Origin: an uncultured Lachnospiraceae bacterium
Lineage (GTDB): Bacteria; Bacillota; Clostridia; Lachnospirales; Lachnospiraceae
Reading direction: 5' to 3'
Assembly (NCBI GenBank): GCA_945868305.1
Contig: CAMBKU010000017.1
Location: 1 to 41,655 of the forward strand
Length of the DNA: 41,655 nucleotides
In this document: piece by piece, positions 14,419 to 22,505 of the stretch
Position numbering within the stretch: the stretch's first letter is position 1
Layout of the letters: the number at the start of each line of letters is the position of its first letter
Notes under the pieces: generated by a model
The model's input: only the letters and a program-made list of their open reading frames with translations
The model's database searches: none
What the model was told of the DNA's origin: nothing
Made by a program: the position numbers and the translations under genes

Positions 14419-15609
14419 ATGAAGCATTGGCTTAAAAAAGAGTTGGAACAAAGAAAAGAGATTCATTTAAGCTGTATTTTGACAATAGCGGGAGCTTTGC
14501 TTGTTTTATGGATTATGATGACGCTTCAGCCATATCTGATATCATCCAATCATGTATTGGACAGTTTTTCGGATGTTGCGAGGGGGACGGCACAAGCGGA
14601 TATATGGTCATTTGCTCAATGGTATCTGGGAGAATGGGCAGAACCGCAGGTGTTTCGTATCGTACCTGCGGGAATTTTGTCCTGTCTTACTGCAATGATT
14701 GGCTATCATTTTGAAAGAAAGGATTCAAAATGGCGTGGTTCAGATATTGTTGGCGGAAGTGGATTATTTATTCCAATATTTTTTATGAGCATCCTAAGTT
14801 TGCTGTTATGTGATCTGATATATTATCAGGATGCGCAGTATGGTTTTATGCCTACAATGGTTCCCATGGCATGTGTCGTTGTGGCGGTCACATTAGAGTA
14901 TGGATGTAACTGGAAAAAATTTATTACAGTAGTTTGCTTTACCGGAACTATTCCTTACTTTATTGCAAGATATGCGGTGTTTTATCTCATGGAACCATTT
15001 CAACTTCCACGTCCAGTAGGAGGATGGATAGGAATGATTTTGGGAACAGGGATAGCATGGAAATTGATGGAAATATTACCGTGGATGACAAAACGTCAGA
15101 TGGAGGAGAAGGAGCATTCCGCAGAACGCGGTACGATATCGGATCGTCGGCTTTATTTTGAGCGCTTACTCGCAGACCCAAGTGAATTGATTTGCTGGGG
15201 CAGCAGTTGGAATTCGATTGGTATGTATGCAGGTGGAATAATAGGGTGGGCAATGAATCCCTATTCCAGTTCCTGCAAGGAGAACTGGGTGCCGGTTATT
15301 ATGGTGGCGCAAGTAATCACAGTAGCTATCGGAAATTATATCTATTTTCCATATGTGAAAGAAAAGCAAATGCCATATGTTTTTACCGGTTATGTTCCAA
15401 TCTCATGTTTTATCAATTACTATGTCGAGTCGGTAGAATGGATTGTGATTTCAATTCTTATTTGTGCTGTTTTTCCGCCGATCATGACGAAATGGTTGGA
15501 AATGAAATTGAGAGTACTGAAAAAATGGCCAATAGCGATAACTTGTCTGACTTCCATGAGTTTGTTCACAATCGGCTGGTCTTTGGTGCTTCAAAAGTTT
15601 GGATATTAA
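14419..15609 (+). CDS. polytopic membrane protein of unknown family
   Basis: 396 aa with roughly ten predicted membrane segments, for example ILTIAGALLVLWIMM near the start, IFFMSILSLLLC, MVPMACVVVAVTLEYG and a C-terminal ITCLTSMSLFTIGWSLVL. A charged cytoplasmic-type loop (about 215-250, KRQMEEKEHSAERGTISDRR) divides it into two halves. I recognise no transporter signature. It lies 36 bp after the Amt-PII gene and before the AraC gene, so it belongs to the operon and may be a second transporter or a membrane sensor. SD is weak (AGAGG 13 bases before ATG 14419). Confidence 0.8.
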   Translation: MKHWLKKELEQRKEIHLSCILTIAGALLVLWIMMTLQPYLISSNHVLDSFSDVARGTAQADIWSFAQWYLGEWAEPQVFRIVPAGILSCLTAMIGYHFERKDSKWRGSDIVGGSGLFIPIFFMSILSLLLCDLIYYQDAQYGFMPTMVPMACVVVAVTLEYGCNWKKFITVVCFTGTIPYFIARYAVFYLMEPFQLPRPVGGWIGMILGTGIAWKLMEILPWMTKRQMEEKEHSAERGTISDRRLYFERLLADPSELICWGSSWNSIGMYAGGIIGWAMNPYSSSCKENWVPVIMVAQVITVAIGNYIYFPYVKEKQMPYVFTGYVPISCFINYYVESVEWIVISILICAVFPPIMTKWLEMKLRVLKKWPIAITCLTSMSLFTIGWSLVLQKFGY

Positions 15610-15633
15610 ATTTATGTGGGGAGGAGGTTGGCA

Positions 15634-16470
15634 ATGATAGAGGAAATGAAATTAATTCAGCCGTTCTTTGTCATCCAACAGCCCAGATTTTATCAGGAAA
15701 TATATAGAAAATATGGAATTTCTCATTTTTATACCTTTCAGTTACAGCGAAATCAAAGTGCGGTTATGATGGTTCCGGATGGATGCGTGGATATTATTTT
15801 TGCTTATAAAAAGAAAGGTATGCGTGCCAGGATTATTGGGGCATCATTGGAGTATCACGAGTTTAGGGCGGACGGAGAAGAAGAATACTTTGGTGTGCGC
15901 TTTTTGCCGGGCTATTGCCCCGGAGTGCTGGATATGGGATTGCCTGATTTAGTAGCGACAGAGTATGAATTGTCGGATGGAGTACAGGTGAGAGAACTAT
16001 TGTGCTGTATGGAAAATCAGGTTACCTTTCAGCATAGAATACAGGTGTTTTTGGATTGGTATCTTTCTTTGGTTACATATACAAATATGAAAAATTCACA
16101 TAGAGAAATATTGGATGATGTAATTCAAATCATTAATGACAGAAAAGGACAAATTAAAGTTCATGAAATAGAGCATATATTGAATTACACAGGCAGACAT
16201 ATCAATAAAATTTTTAAGTGTGAAATGGGAATGTCACCAAAAACATTCTGTAGGATTGTGAGATTTCAGAGAACGTTGGAGTGTTTAAGTTATCAGTCTG
16301 ATGTCAAACTGGCAGATGTTGCTGTTGATTACGGGTATTACGATCAGGCGCAGTTTATCAAAGAATTTAAGCATTTCTGCAATCTGACCCCGGGAGAGTA
16401 TAAGGCAATGGTCTATCAAAGGGGATTTAAGGAACATGTAATTGACACACAATTTTTGGTCAAAAGATAA
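15634..16470 (+). CDS. AraC family transcriptional regulator
   Basis: 278 aa from ATG 15634, chosen for the SD GGGGAGGAGG (15618-15627) ending 6 bases upstream. The N-terminal sensory part (about 1-150: VMMVPDGCVDIIFAYKKKG ... YFGVRFLPGYCPGVL) resembles the DUF6597-type cupin-like domain of AraC proteins. The C-terminal DNA-binding domain (about 165-265) has the two helix-turn-helix units (NYTGRHINKIFKCEMGMSPK and AVDYGYYDQAQFIKEFKHFC, then LTPGEYK). It sits inside the operon, so it is probably the pathway-specific activator that answers to the imported compound. Confidence 0.9.
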   Translation: MIEEMKLIQPFFVIQQPRFYQEIYRKYGISHFYTFQLQRNQSAVMMVPDGCVDIIFAYKKKGMRARIIGASLEYHEFRADGEEEYFGVRFLPGYCPGVLDMGLPDLVATEYELSDGVQVRELLCCMENQVTFQHRIQVFLDWYLSLVTYTNMKNSHREILDDVIQIINDRKGQIKVHEIEHILNYTGRHINKIFKCEMGMSPKTFCRIVRFQRTLECLSYQSDVKLADVAVDYGYYDQAQFIKEFKHFCNLTPGEYKAMVYQRGFKEHVIDTQFLVKR

Positions 16471-16483
16471 GGAGGAAAAGGAT

Positions 16484-17623
16484 ATGAGCGGATATCCAAA
16501 TATTGATTTTTTGTATTTATCAGAAGAAGATATGATAAAGGCCGGTGTAACAGATATGCCGGCGTGTATTGAGGCAATGGAGGAAGTGTTGAAGTGTCTT
16601 AGTGTCGGTGATTTTGTTATGGGCGGAGAAAATCATAGCTCACATGGAACAATGGTGACGTTTCCGAAAGAATCGCCATTTCCGAATATGCCAAAAAATG
16701 AGGGCGAAGCAAGAAGATTTATGGCGATGCCTGCATATATTGGAGGTCCATTTGATCTGGCGGGAATGAAGTGGTATGGTTCTAATATGGAAAATAAGAA
16801 GCAGGGTTTGCCAAGGTCTATTCTGATGGTGATGTTAAATGATAAGACAACAGGCGCACCGATTAGTCTAATGTCCGGCAATCTGATTAGTGCATATCGA
16901 ACCGGAGCGATACCGGGTGTTGGCTCGAAACATCTTGCAAGAAAAGATGCCAAAGTATGCGCTGTCTTTGGACCAGGAGTCATGGGAAAGACAAGCCTGG
17001 ATGCATTTGTTGCCACATGCCCGGAGTTAGATACCTTAAAAATCAAAGGACGAGGACAGCGATCCATTGATTCCTTTATTCAATATGCAAAAGAAAAGTA
17101 TCCTCAATTTACAACGATAACTGTTGTTGATACCTTAGAGGAACTGGTTCGGGATTCCGATGTCATTACTTTTACGGCTTCAACTAGCCAGGATCCATCG
17201 TCCTATGCGGTGGTAAAAGGAGAATGGGTGAAACCGGGAGCATTTATCGTATGCCCTTCTGCTGTGGATTTTGAAGATGAATTTCTTGCGAAAAAGTGCA
17301 GATTGGTAGTTGACAGCATGGGACTTTATGAAGCATGGAAAGAAGAATATCCATATCCTACGTTTGGCCCGATCGACATTGTAGGATGTAAATTTACGGA
17401 TATGATACATGATGGTCTGCTTGAAGAAAGTCAGATTGATGATATGGGTGATATTTTACTTGGCAAAAAGCCGAAACGTCAGAGCAAGGAAGAAATTGTG
17501 ATTTATTCTGTTGGTGGCATGCCGGTAGAAGATGTTGCGTGGGGAAAAGTATGCTATGACAATGCAGTAAAAAAAGGAATCGGAACCAAACTTCATCTTT
17601 GGGATCAGCCATATATGTGGTAA
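16484..17623 (+). CDS. ornithine cyclodeaminase / mu-crystallin family enzyme
   Basis: 379 aa from ATG 16484 (SD AAGGAGGA just upstream; earlier starts lie inside the AraC gene). Family features: AGMKWYGSN with the substrate Lys, SAYRTGAIPGVGSKHLAR with the substrate-binding Arg, Rossmann loop FGPGVMGK, and the Asp region CPSAVDFEDE. Members include ornithine cyclodeaminase, L-alanine dehydrogenase, ketimine reductase and the SbnB-type opine-like dehydrogenase. All handle amino-acid or imine chemistry with bound NAD(P), often releasing ammonia. The protein is longer than typical (about 330 aa) with a long N-terminal insert before residue 80. Last gene of the operon, followed by a terminator. 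Confidence 0.88.
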   Translation: MSGYPNIDFLYLSEEDMIKAGVTDMPACIEAMEEVLKCLSVGDFVMGGENHSSHGTMVTFPKESPFPNMPKNEGEARRFMAMPAYIGGPFDLAGMKWYGSNMENKKQGLPRSILMVMLNDKTTGAPISLMSGNLISAYRTGAIPGVGSKHLARKDAKVCAVFGPGVMGKTSLDAFVATCPELDTLKIKGRGQRSIDSFIQYAKEKYPQFTTITVVDTLEELVRDSDVITFTASTSQDPSSYAVVKGEWVKPGAFIVCPSAVDFEDEFLAKKCRLVVDSMGLYEAWKEEYPYPTFGPIDIVGCKFTDMIHDGLLEESQIDDMGDILLGKKPKRQSKEEIVIYSVGGMPVEDVAWGKVCYDNAVKKGIGTKLHLWDQPYMW

Positions 17624-17635
17624 ATTAATGCTGTT

Positions 17636-17677
17636 AAGGACGGGAAGCTTTGAGAAATCAGAGCGCCCGTCCTTTTT
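17636..17677 (+). terminator. terminator of the amidase/ABC/Amt operon
   Basis: AAGGACGGG (17636-17644) pairs fully with CCCGTCCTT (17666-17674), with T5 at the end. It lies 13 bases after the last operon gene. Confidence 0.92.
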
Positions 17678-17806
17678 ACTTTTCTAAAGGAAAAGTTGAT
17701 TGTGTATGCCGGGAATGATGATGTAATATTAGGCGGAAGATAATTGGAGATGCTGTTGTCTTAATCGTCTCGATTTTTTTTACGAATGAAATTTTGGTTG
17801 AAATAG

Positions 17807-17832
17807 TGGTATAATGGTTTAAGCGATTAAAC
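17807..17832 (+). promoter_or_regulatory. extended -10 promoter and palindromic operator of the ArsR gene
   Basis: TGGTATAAT (17807-17815) is an extended -10 element; no good -35 is seen. Just downstream GTTTAA-GCGA-TTAAAC (17817-17832) is a perfect 6+6 palindrome covering the expected start site. This is the usual place for an ArsR-type operator. The pairing with the ArsR gene is inferred. Confidence 0.65.
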
Positions 17833-17848
17833 GAAAGGGGCATATGAT

Positions 17849-18208
17849 ATGTTAGAACATAGAAAAGAAATCGTGAAGTTAGCGAGGGAATTTGAAGATA
17901 GTCAGAAGATACTTCTGGCTCTGGGTGATGAGAATCGGCAGCATCTTATTCTTGAAATGATGAAAATGGAAGAATGCGGAGGTGTACGCGTCGGCACCAT
18001 TACTGAAAAAACACATCTTTCTCGCCCGGCCGTTTCTCACCATCTTCAAATTCTCAAAGATGTGGGAATTTTGAAAATGCGTCGTGAAGGAACGAAAAAC
18101 TACTATTATTTTGACGCCAATACAGAAGCAATGAATAGTCTGATTGCTATGTTAAACCATGCAAAGGACATTATGGAGCGTTTACCGGATAGGAGTGGTG
18201 AAAAATGA
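17849..18208 (+). CDS. ArsR family helix-turn-helix repressor
   Basis: 119 aa winged helix protein: ALGDENRQHLILEMMK, then the recognition region THLSRPAVSHHLQILKDVGIL and the wing RREGTKNYYYFD. The classic metal-binding CxC motif is absent; a single Cys (MEECGG) remains, so the signal could be a thiol/sulfur species or something else. SD GAAAGGGG before ATG 17849. The stop overlaps the TSUP exporter start by 4 bp (ATGA), so the pair forms an operon. Such ArsR-TSUP pairs often answer to sulfur compounds, an inference from families only. Confidence 0.93.
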   Translation: MLEHRKEIVKLAREFEDSQKILLALGDENRQHLILEMMKMEECGGVRVGTITEKTHLSRPAVSHHLQILKDVGILKMRREGTKNYYYFDANTEAMNSLIAMLNHAKDIMERLPDRSGEK

Positions 18209-18972
18209 GAAAAATGATTGTATGTCTGCTTGCAGGAGCAGGAGCCGGATTTGGAACAGGGCTTGCGGGACTGTCCGCGGCAGCAGTGATTGCGCCGATG
18301 CTAATTACATTTCTTCACATAAATGCATATGAAGCGGTAGGTATTGCTTTGGCATCTGATGTACTTGCATCTGCAGCTTCGGCATGGACCTATAAGAAAA
18401 ATAAAAATATTGATGTAAAGAATGGATTTGTGATGCTTATTTCTGTTCTTTTGTTTACGTTGATAGGAAGCTACGCGGCATCTTTTCTGCCACAAACCGC
18501 AATGGGCGGGTTTTCCATGTTTATGACTTTATTTGCAGGATTAAAATTTATCTTCAGGCCTGTTATGGAAGCGAAAGAAGGGAATAAGTTCCGAAGTAAA
18601 AAGAAGGCGCTCATACAGTCCGTTCTTTGTGGCATGATGGTTGGCACAATATGTGGATTTGTAGGTGCCGGAGGCGGAATGATGATGCTATTGGTGCTTG
18701 TCAGTGTGCTGGGCTACGAACTTAAAACTGCTGTGGGAACCAGTGTATTTATTATGACCTTTACCGCTCTGACTGGCGCAGTTTCTCATTTTACGATAGG
18801 TGGAGGCATTACGGATTATACCATTCTTATCATGTGTATTGTTTTTACGTTGCTAGGGGCAATATTTACAGCAAAATTTGCGAATCAGGCTTCGGAAAAG
18901 GTGATGAATCGGACATTGGGGTTTGGACTTGTCATTATGAGCGGGGTTATGATTTTCATAAATTATATTTAA
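18205..18972 (+). CDS. TSUP (TauE/SafE) family sulfite/sulfonate exporter-like protein
   Basis: 255 aa with about eight membrane segments. It shows the TSUP tandem repeat: GAGAGFGTGLAGLSAAAVIAP near the start and GTICGFVGAGGGMMMLLVL in the second half. Members export sulfite, sulfoacetate or other small organic sulfur anions; the substrate here is unknown. Translation is coupled to the ArsR repressor gene. Confidence 0.9.
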   Translation: MRKMIVCLLAGAGAGFGTGLAGLSAAAVIAPMLITFLHINAYEAVGIALASDVLASAASAWTYKKNKNIDVKNGFVMLISVLLFTLIGSYAASFLPQTAMGGFSMFMTLFAGLKFIFRPVMEAKEGNKFRSKKKALIQSVLCGMMVGTICGFVGAGGGMMMLLVLVSVLGYELKTAVGTSVFIMTFTALTGAVSHFTIGGGITDYTILIMCIVFTLLGAIFTAKFANQASEKVMNRTLGFGLVIMSGVMIFINYI

Positions 18973-19011
18973 GTAATTAGAAAACTTGAACAAGAATAAG
19001 AGGCATAGAAA

Positions 19012-19824
19012 ATGAGAAATATAAAAGTTCATATTTTTCACACGGGAAAAGTAAAAGTGGATAGGGCAATACCGCTTCATGAAAAGAATCCTCTGGCGGT
19101 AACTGGATTTATGCGTGGGAAAAAAAAGAAGATGGTGCTTCCTGTATCCGCATATCTTATCCAGCATCCAAAGGGAAATATTCTGATTGATACAGGCTGG
19201 GATTCAAAATTTGCTAGGGAAAGACCAAAAGAATGGTTTGGACTTGTGGATAAAATCAGTGGTCCAATTATTACGGATTCAGAAGGAATTGATTCAAAAC
19301 TGAAAAGAAGTGGTTTTGAAGTCAGAGATATAGAGCACATTTTTATCAGCCATATGGATTTTGACCATACAAGTGGGCTGCGGCTTGTTAAGGATGCAAA
19401 GGATATTTGTACTTCCGAGGAGGAGTGGAAGGCATGTAATAAATTTAGTTTCCGATATATTGATACTTGGACAGGTATCTGTAATGTGAAGACATTTCAT
19501 TATGAAAATACAGGAATCGGACCGGTTGGGAGAAGCTATGATGTGTTTGGAGATGGAAGTGTGCTGTTAATTCACACACCCGGACATTCACATGGTTTGT
19601 TTAGTGTTAAGATTCAAAACGGAAATCATTATTTGATACTTGGAAATGATGGAGCATATGTTTCGGATTCTTTCGAAAAGCATATTATTCCGGGCTTTAC
19701 AGTAGATAATAAAAAAGCGCGCGCGTCCTTGGAATGGCTGATTTCATGCAGGAACGATCCAGATTGCATCGGAGTATTTGTAAATCATGATTCGACGATA
19801 GCGGAACAGATAGTTGAAGTGTAA
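19012..19824 (+). CDS. MBL-fold metallo-hydrolase, N-acyl homoserine lactonase-like
   Basis: 270 aa. The metal motif HMDFDH (H114, D116, D118, H119) is the HxDxDH of the lactonase branch, followed by HTPGHSHG and LGNDGAY for the other ligands, and NHD near the end. The early AYLIQHPKGNILIDTGWD is typical of AHL-lactonase-like sequences. It likely opens a lactone or similar ester; in a gut-type Firmicute quorum quenching is only a possibility. SD AAGAGG. It follows the TSUP gene by 39 bp and could be read through from the ArsR promoter. Confidence 0.88.
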   Translation: MRNIKVHIFHTGKVKVDRAIPLHEKNPLAVTGFMRGKKKKMVLPVSAYLIQHPKGNILIDTGWDSKFARERPKEWFGLVDKISGPIITDSEGIDSKLKRSGFEVRDIEHIFISHMDFDHTSGLRLVKDAKDICTSEEEWKACNKFSFRYIDTWTGICNVKTFHYENTGIGPVGRSYDVFGDGSVLLIHTPGHSHGLFSVKIQNGNHYLILGNDGAYVSDSFEKHIIPGFTVDNKKARASLEWLISCRNDPDCIGVFVNHDSTIAEQIVEV

Positions 19825-19881
19825 CTGGATTAAAATGGAAGAAGCTGGAAAAGGAAAATATGTTTAAGTAGGTTAATTGAG

Positions 19882-20361
19882 ATGCAACAGAAATTTGAAA
19901 TGATAATTAGAAAATATAAGCCATCAGATTGTAAGAAGTTAGCAGAACTGTTTTATTACACTGTTCATACAGTTAATGCAAAGGATTATACCGAAGAACA
20001 GCTCAATGCCTGGGCAGATGGAAAGGTAAATTTGAACGCGTGGAACGAGTCTTTTCTGGAACATTATTCAGTTGTTGCAGAAAAAGATAACGAGATTGTC
20101 GGTTTCGGAGATATCGATAAAACAGGGTATCTTGACAGGCTTTATGTGCACAGCAAATATCAGAATCAGGGAATAGCTACCGCCATCTGCGATGAGCTGG
20201 AATGGGCTTTTTCTGTAAGCAGAATAACGACACATGCGTCCATTACGGCAAAACCGTTTTTTCTTGGCAGAAGGTATCAGGTTGTAAAAGAGCAGCAGGT
20301 GATTCGCAGAGGGGTTAGTCTCACAAATTTTGTTATGGAGAAATCAACAGGAAATGGCTAA
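19882..20361 (+). CDS. GNAT family N-acetyltransferase
   Basis: 159 aa. GNAT fold with the acetyl-CoA loop YLDRLYVHSKYQNQGIATAICDELE (Q/RxxGxA as QNQGIA, about residues 92-108). It resembles the YafP/PhnO-like small acetyltransferases. ATG 19882 is used; ATG 19900 (MIIRKYK) is an equally good start because the SD (AGG, 19869-19872) is poor. It transfers acetyl to an amine of unknown identity. Convergent with the GH16-like gene, overlapping by 4 bp. Confidence 0.88.
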   Translation: MQQKFEMIIRKYKPSDCKKLAELFYYTVHTVNAKDYTEEQLNAWADGKVNLNAWNESFLEHYSVVAEKDNEIVGFGDIDKTGYLDRLYVHSKYQNQGIATAICDELEWAFSVSRITTHASITAKPFFLGRRYQVVKEQQVIRRGVSLTNFVMEKSTGNG

Positions 20362-21113
20362 ATTTCCTGCTGATATACTTTTACATAATCAATCTCAAAT
20401 ACATTGTTTTCGTTTTTCTTATTTTGTAAATCATACAAATTTAGCATGAGCTGCATTGGATAATCCGGGCTCTGATGAATTACATTTATTTCCTTGCCGT
20501 TTATGTAGAAGGTTATTTTGTCCTTTTCCCATTTTAAGGAATAGGTGTTCCAGTCTTTCACATCGATAGAAAATCGTTGTTCATAAAATTCATCCTTTAT
20601 ATTTATATCAGAAAATGGGTGAACACCGTAGCCGATGACTGCGGATTCATTTGTTATATTCCAGCCCTTTAATTCAAATAGACATATCTCAGCGGAACGC
20701 CCTGGGGCATCTTCGATGCCTATTAGCCATAACGCGGCAACATTTTCATCTGAGATATTGCATCTTGCTTTAAATTCAATGTATCCATAGTACGGTGTTA
20801 TTTTTAGCTCTTTGGGCTGGGCCTCTCGAACAGTCAGTCCTTCTGTAAAATGATGCTGGCCGATGTGGCTTCCAATTTCTCCTGAAAAAACGCCTGTCTG
20901 CAGGTTAGATACACGGACATTGTCATTCCATTCGGGACACCAAGGCTTTTGGGTGTCAGAAATGTATAAAGTCAATACGCTATCGTTTATCTTATAACTG
21001 GGAATGGTTTTTTTGCGGCTGCTCCATTGTGGCAAATATGTAGGAATCCAATAATCTGTATTTAAATCATTTTCGTCAAAATTATCATTTAAAATCAGGG
21101 TATAGTTTTTCAT
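20358..21113 (-). CDS. GH16-like concanavalin-fold protein with altered catalytic motif, cytoplasmic
   Basis: 251 aa, no signal peptide. It resembles family 16 glycosyl hydrolases / LamG folds: DNFDENDLNTDYW at the start, GYIEFKARCNISDENVAALWLIG, and DWNTYSLKWEKDKITFYINGKEI, all in GH16 order. The catalytic motif ExDxxE is present as E142-I-C144-L-F-E147, with the middle Asp replaced by Cys. It ends with NVFEIDYVKVYQ, the typical final strand. Retained glutamates leave activity possible, but the loss of Asp and lack of export argue for a changed role. It has its own consensus promoter upstream. Confidence 0.78.
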   Translation of the reverse strand: MKNYTLILNDNFDENDLNTDYWIPTYLPQWSSRKKTIPSYKINDSVLTLYISDTQKPWCPEWNDNVRVSNLQTGVFSGEIGSHIGQHHFTEGLTVREAQPKELKITPYYGYIEFKARCNISDENVAALWLIGIEDAPGRSAEICLFELKGWNITNESAVIGYGVHPFSDINIKDEFYEQRFSIDVKDWNTYSLKWEKDKITFYINGKEINVIHQSPDYPMQLMLNLYDLQNKKNENNVFEIDYVKVYQQEI

Positions 21114-21171
21114 TTTAAGTTACCTCTTGCTGGTTGAAATTTTTGCTGTGTTAATAAAAAAGTTGTTGTTT

Positions 21172-21200
21172 ATTATATCATAAGGCCTTATCATTTCCAA
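21172..21200 (-). promoter_or_regulatory. promoter of the GH16-like gene, with palindrome in the spacer
   Basis: On the minus strand TTGGAA (21200-21195), 17-bp spacer, TATAAT (21177-21172). The spacer carries the perfect 12-bp palindrome ATAAGGCCTTAT (21180-21191), a possible operator. Confidence 0.65.
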
Positions 21201-21215
21201 CAGGCTCATGACTAA

Positions 21216-21243
21216 AACATGGCATCCTTGGGGATGCCGTGTT
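21216..21243 (-). terminator. terminator of the BFD-like gene
   Basis: AACACGGCATCC pairs with GGATGCCATGTT on the minus strand (12 bp with one wobble), ending in TTTT. It lies directly after the BFD-like gene and upstream of the GH16-like gene's promoter. Confidence 0.8.
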
Positions 21244-21246
21244 CTA

Positions 21247-21435
21247 TTATTGTTTACGTTCTTTTACAAAGAATTCAACAAGATGTTCTACATCTTCTAT
21301 GCAGGCGCCGCAGACAGTTCCGGCTCCGGTGGCGTCCTGGACCTCATCCAGGGTGCTCGCCCCGGCATCTACAGCGTCTTTAATCATTCCGATTGTAACA
21401 TTTAGGCAATTACAGACAACTTTATCAAGATTCAT
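21247..21435 (-). CDS. BFD-like [2Fe-2S]-binding protein
   Basis: 62 aa. Four cysteines in the bacterioferritin-associated-ferredoxin/NirB pattern: CNC near residue 8 (VVCNCLNVT) and CxxC near 42 (TVCGACIEDV). This is a complete stand-alone domain. It probably binds a [2Fe-2S] cluster and passes electrons or stores iron-sulfur; no partner lies beside it. ATG 21435 with AAAGGATG upstream on the minus strand. Monocistronic, with its own terminator. Confidence 0.9.
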   Translation of the reverse strand: MNLDKVVCNCLNVTIGMIKDAVDAGASTLDEVQDATGAGTVCGACIEDVEHLVEFFVKERKQ

Positions 21436-21613
21436 GTATACACCATCCTTTCGTTAATAGGATATACAAATCTGAGAAAGTTTATACAAAGCATCAAGAT
21501 TGTGTAGAATGACTAAAAAAACGGAAGAATAAAAGAAATATAGTGAATAGTTTCTTTTCCTATGATAAAATAAGCCTAAGTATAATTATCACTAATGAGA
21601 CAGGAGTGAAAAG

Positions 21614-21727
21614 TTGGCTGTTTTCAAAGAAGTTGTTGCACGTGCAAATGAAACGATGGGAGCGGAACTTCTAAATACTATGGAAGAAAAAATGCAGAGA
21701 CTTCTGGAAAAAATTAATCGGAAGTAG
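21614..21727 (+). CDS. possible 37-aa helical small protein
   Basis: TTG 21614 to TAG 21727 starts MAVFKEVVARANETMGAELL and ends in an amphipathic helix (MEEKMQRLLEKINRK). CAGGAG (21601-21606) lies 7 bases before the start, and TATAAT (21581-21586) precedes it. No family recognised. It could be a true small protein translated ahead of the TSUP gene or the stub of a lost regulator, since the downstream frame (EYDEAWEGRLAGEK) also reads like coding sequence. Confidence 0.35.
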   Translation: MAVFKEVVARANETMGAELLNTMEEKMQRLLEKINRK

Positions 21728-21774
21728 AATATGATGAAGCATGGGAAGGACGTTTGGCTGGGGAGAAAGTATTT

Positions 21775-22494
21775 ATGGTATGGATGATTTTTGCGTCTTT
21801 GTGCGCATATTTTGTAAAAGGGCTTTGTGGTTTTGCAAACACATTAGTTTTTACTACAATTTTGAGCTTTGGTCTGGATAATGTAAATATATCACCAGTG
21901 GAGTTGCTTTTGGGGTATCCAACAAATCTAATGATTATAGGAAAAGAAAAAGAGCACATTGACTGGAAAATCTGGCTGCCGTTATCCGCGTTGGTGCTTC
22001 TCGGTGATATACCGGGAATTATGATTTTAAAAAATACAAATGCAAAAGCAGTAAAAATTGTTTTTGGGTTTGTTATTATTGCACTGGGCGTGGAGATGTT
22101 CTTTCGAGAAAGAAGTACGAAAAAGGCAAAAGAATCAAAAATTGCTCTTGGAATCATTGGAATTGTATCCGGTGTATTGTGCGGCATATATGGCATTGGT
22201 GCGCTTCTTGCGGCTTATGTGAGTCGGGTGACGGAAAGCAGTAAAGAGTTTAAGGCAAATATCTGCATTGTGTTTTTCGTGGAGAACACATTTCGTATAG
22301 TTATGTATGCATGTGGCGGAATCATTACGCTGTCTGTCATGAAGCAGGCTGCAGTTTTGATTCCTGTGATGCTGCTTGGAATGTTCGCAGGGATGAAAAG
22401 CAGCAGTTTTTTAGATGAAAAAATAGTAAAAAAACTGGTCATTATTATGCTTATCTTATCCGGCGTGGCACTTATTGTGACAAATTTTCAGTAG
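21775..22494 (+). CDS. TSUP (TauE/SafE) family transporter
   Basis: 239 aa from ATG 21775 (GGGGAG 9 bases upstream); TTG 21754 is an in-frame alternative. About seven membrane segments, with KGLCGFANTLVFTTIL in the first repeat and GVLCGIYGIGALLAAYVSR in the second, the TSUP pattern. It is unlike the TSUP protein at 18205 in sequence, so not a recent duplicate. Substrate unknown, likely a small anion. Convergent with the pseudo-aspartoacylase gene. Confidence 0.87.
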   Translation: MVWMIFASLCAYFVKGLCGFANTLVFTTILSFGLDNVNISPVELLLGYPTNLMIIGKEKEHIDWKIWLPLSALVLLGDIPGIMILKNTNAKAVKIVFGFVIIALGVEMFFRERSTKKAKESKIALGIIGIVSGVLCGIYGIGALLAAYVSRVTESSKEFKANICIVFFVENTFRIVMYACGGIITLSVMKQAAVLIPVMLLGMFAGMKSSSFLDEKIVKKLVIIMLILSGVALIVTNFQ

Positions 22495-22505
22495 CAGTGG
22501 ACTTC

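Noticed and set aside
18205-22494. Tandem duplication of the two TSUP genes
   Set aside because: The two proteins share only the fold pattern; their sequences differ throughout and other genes lie between them.
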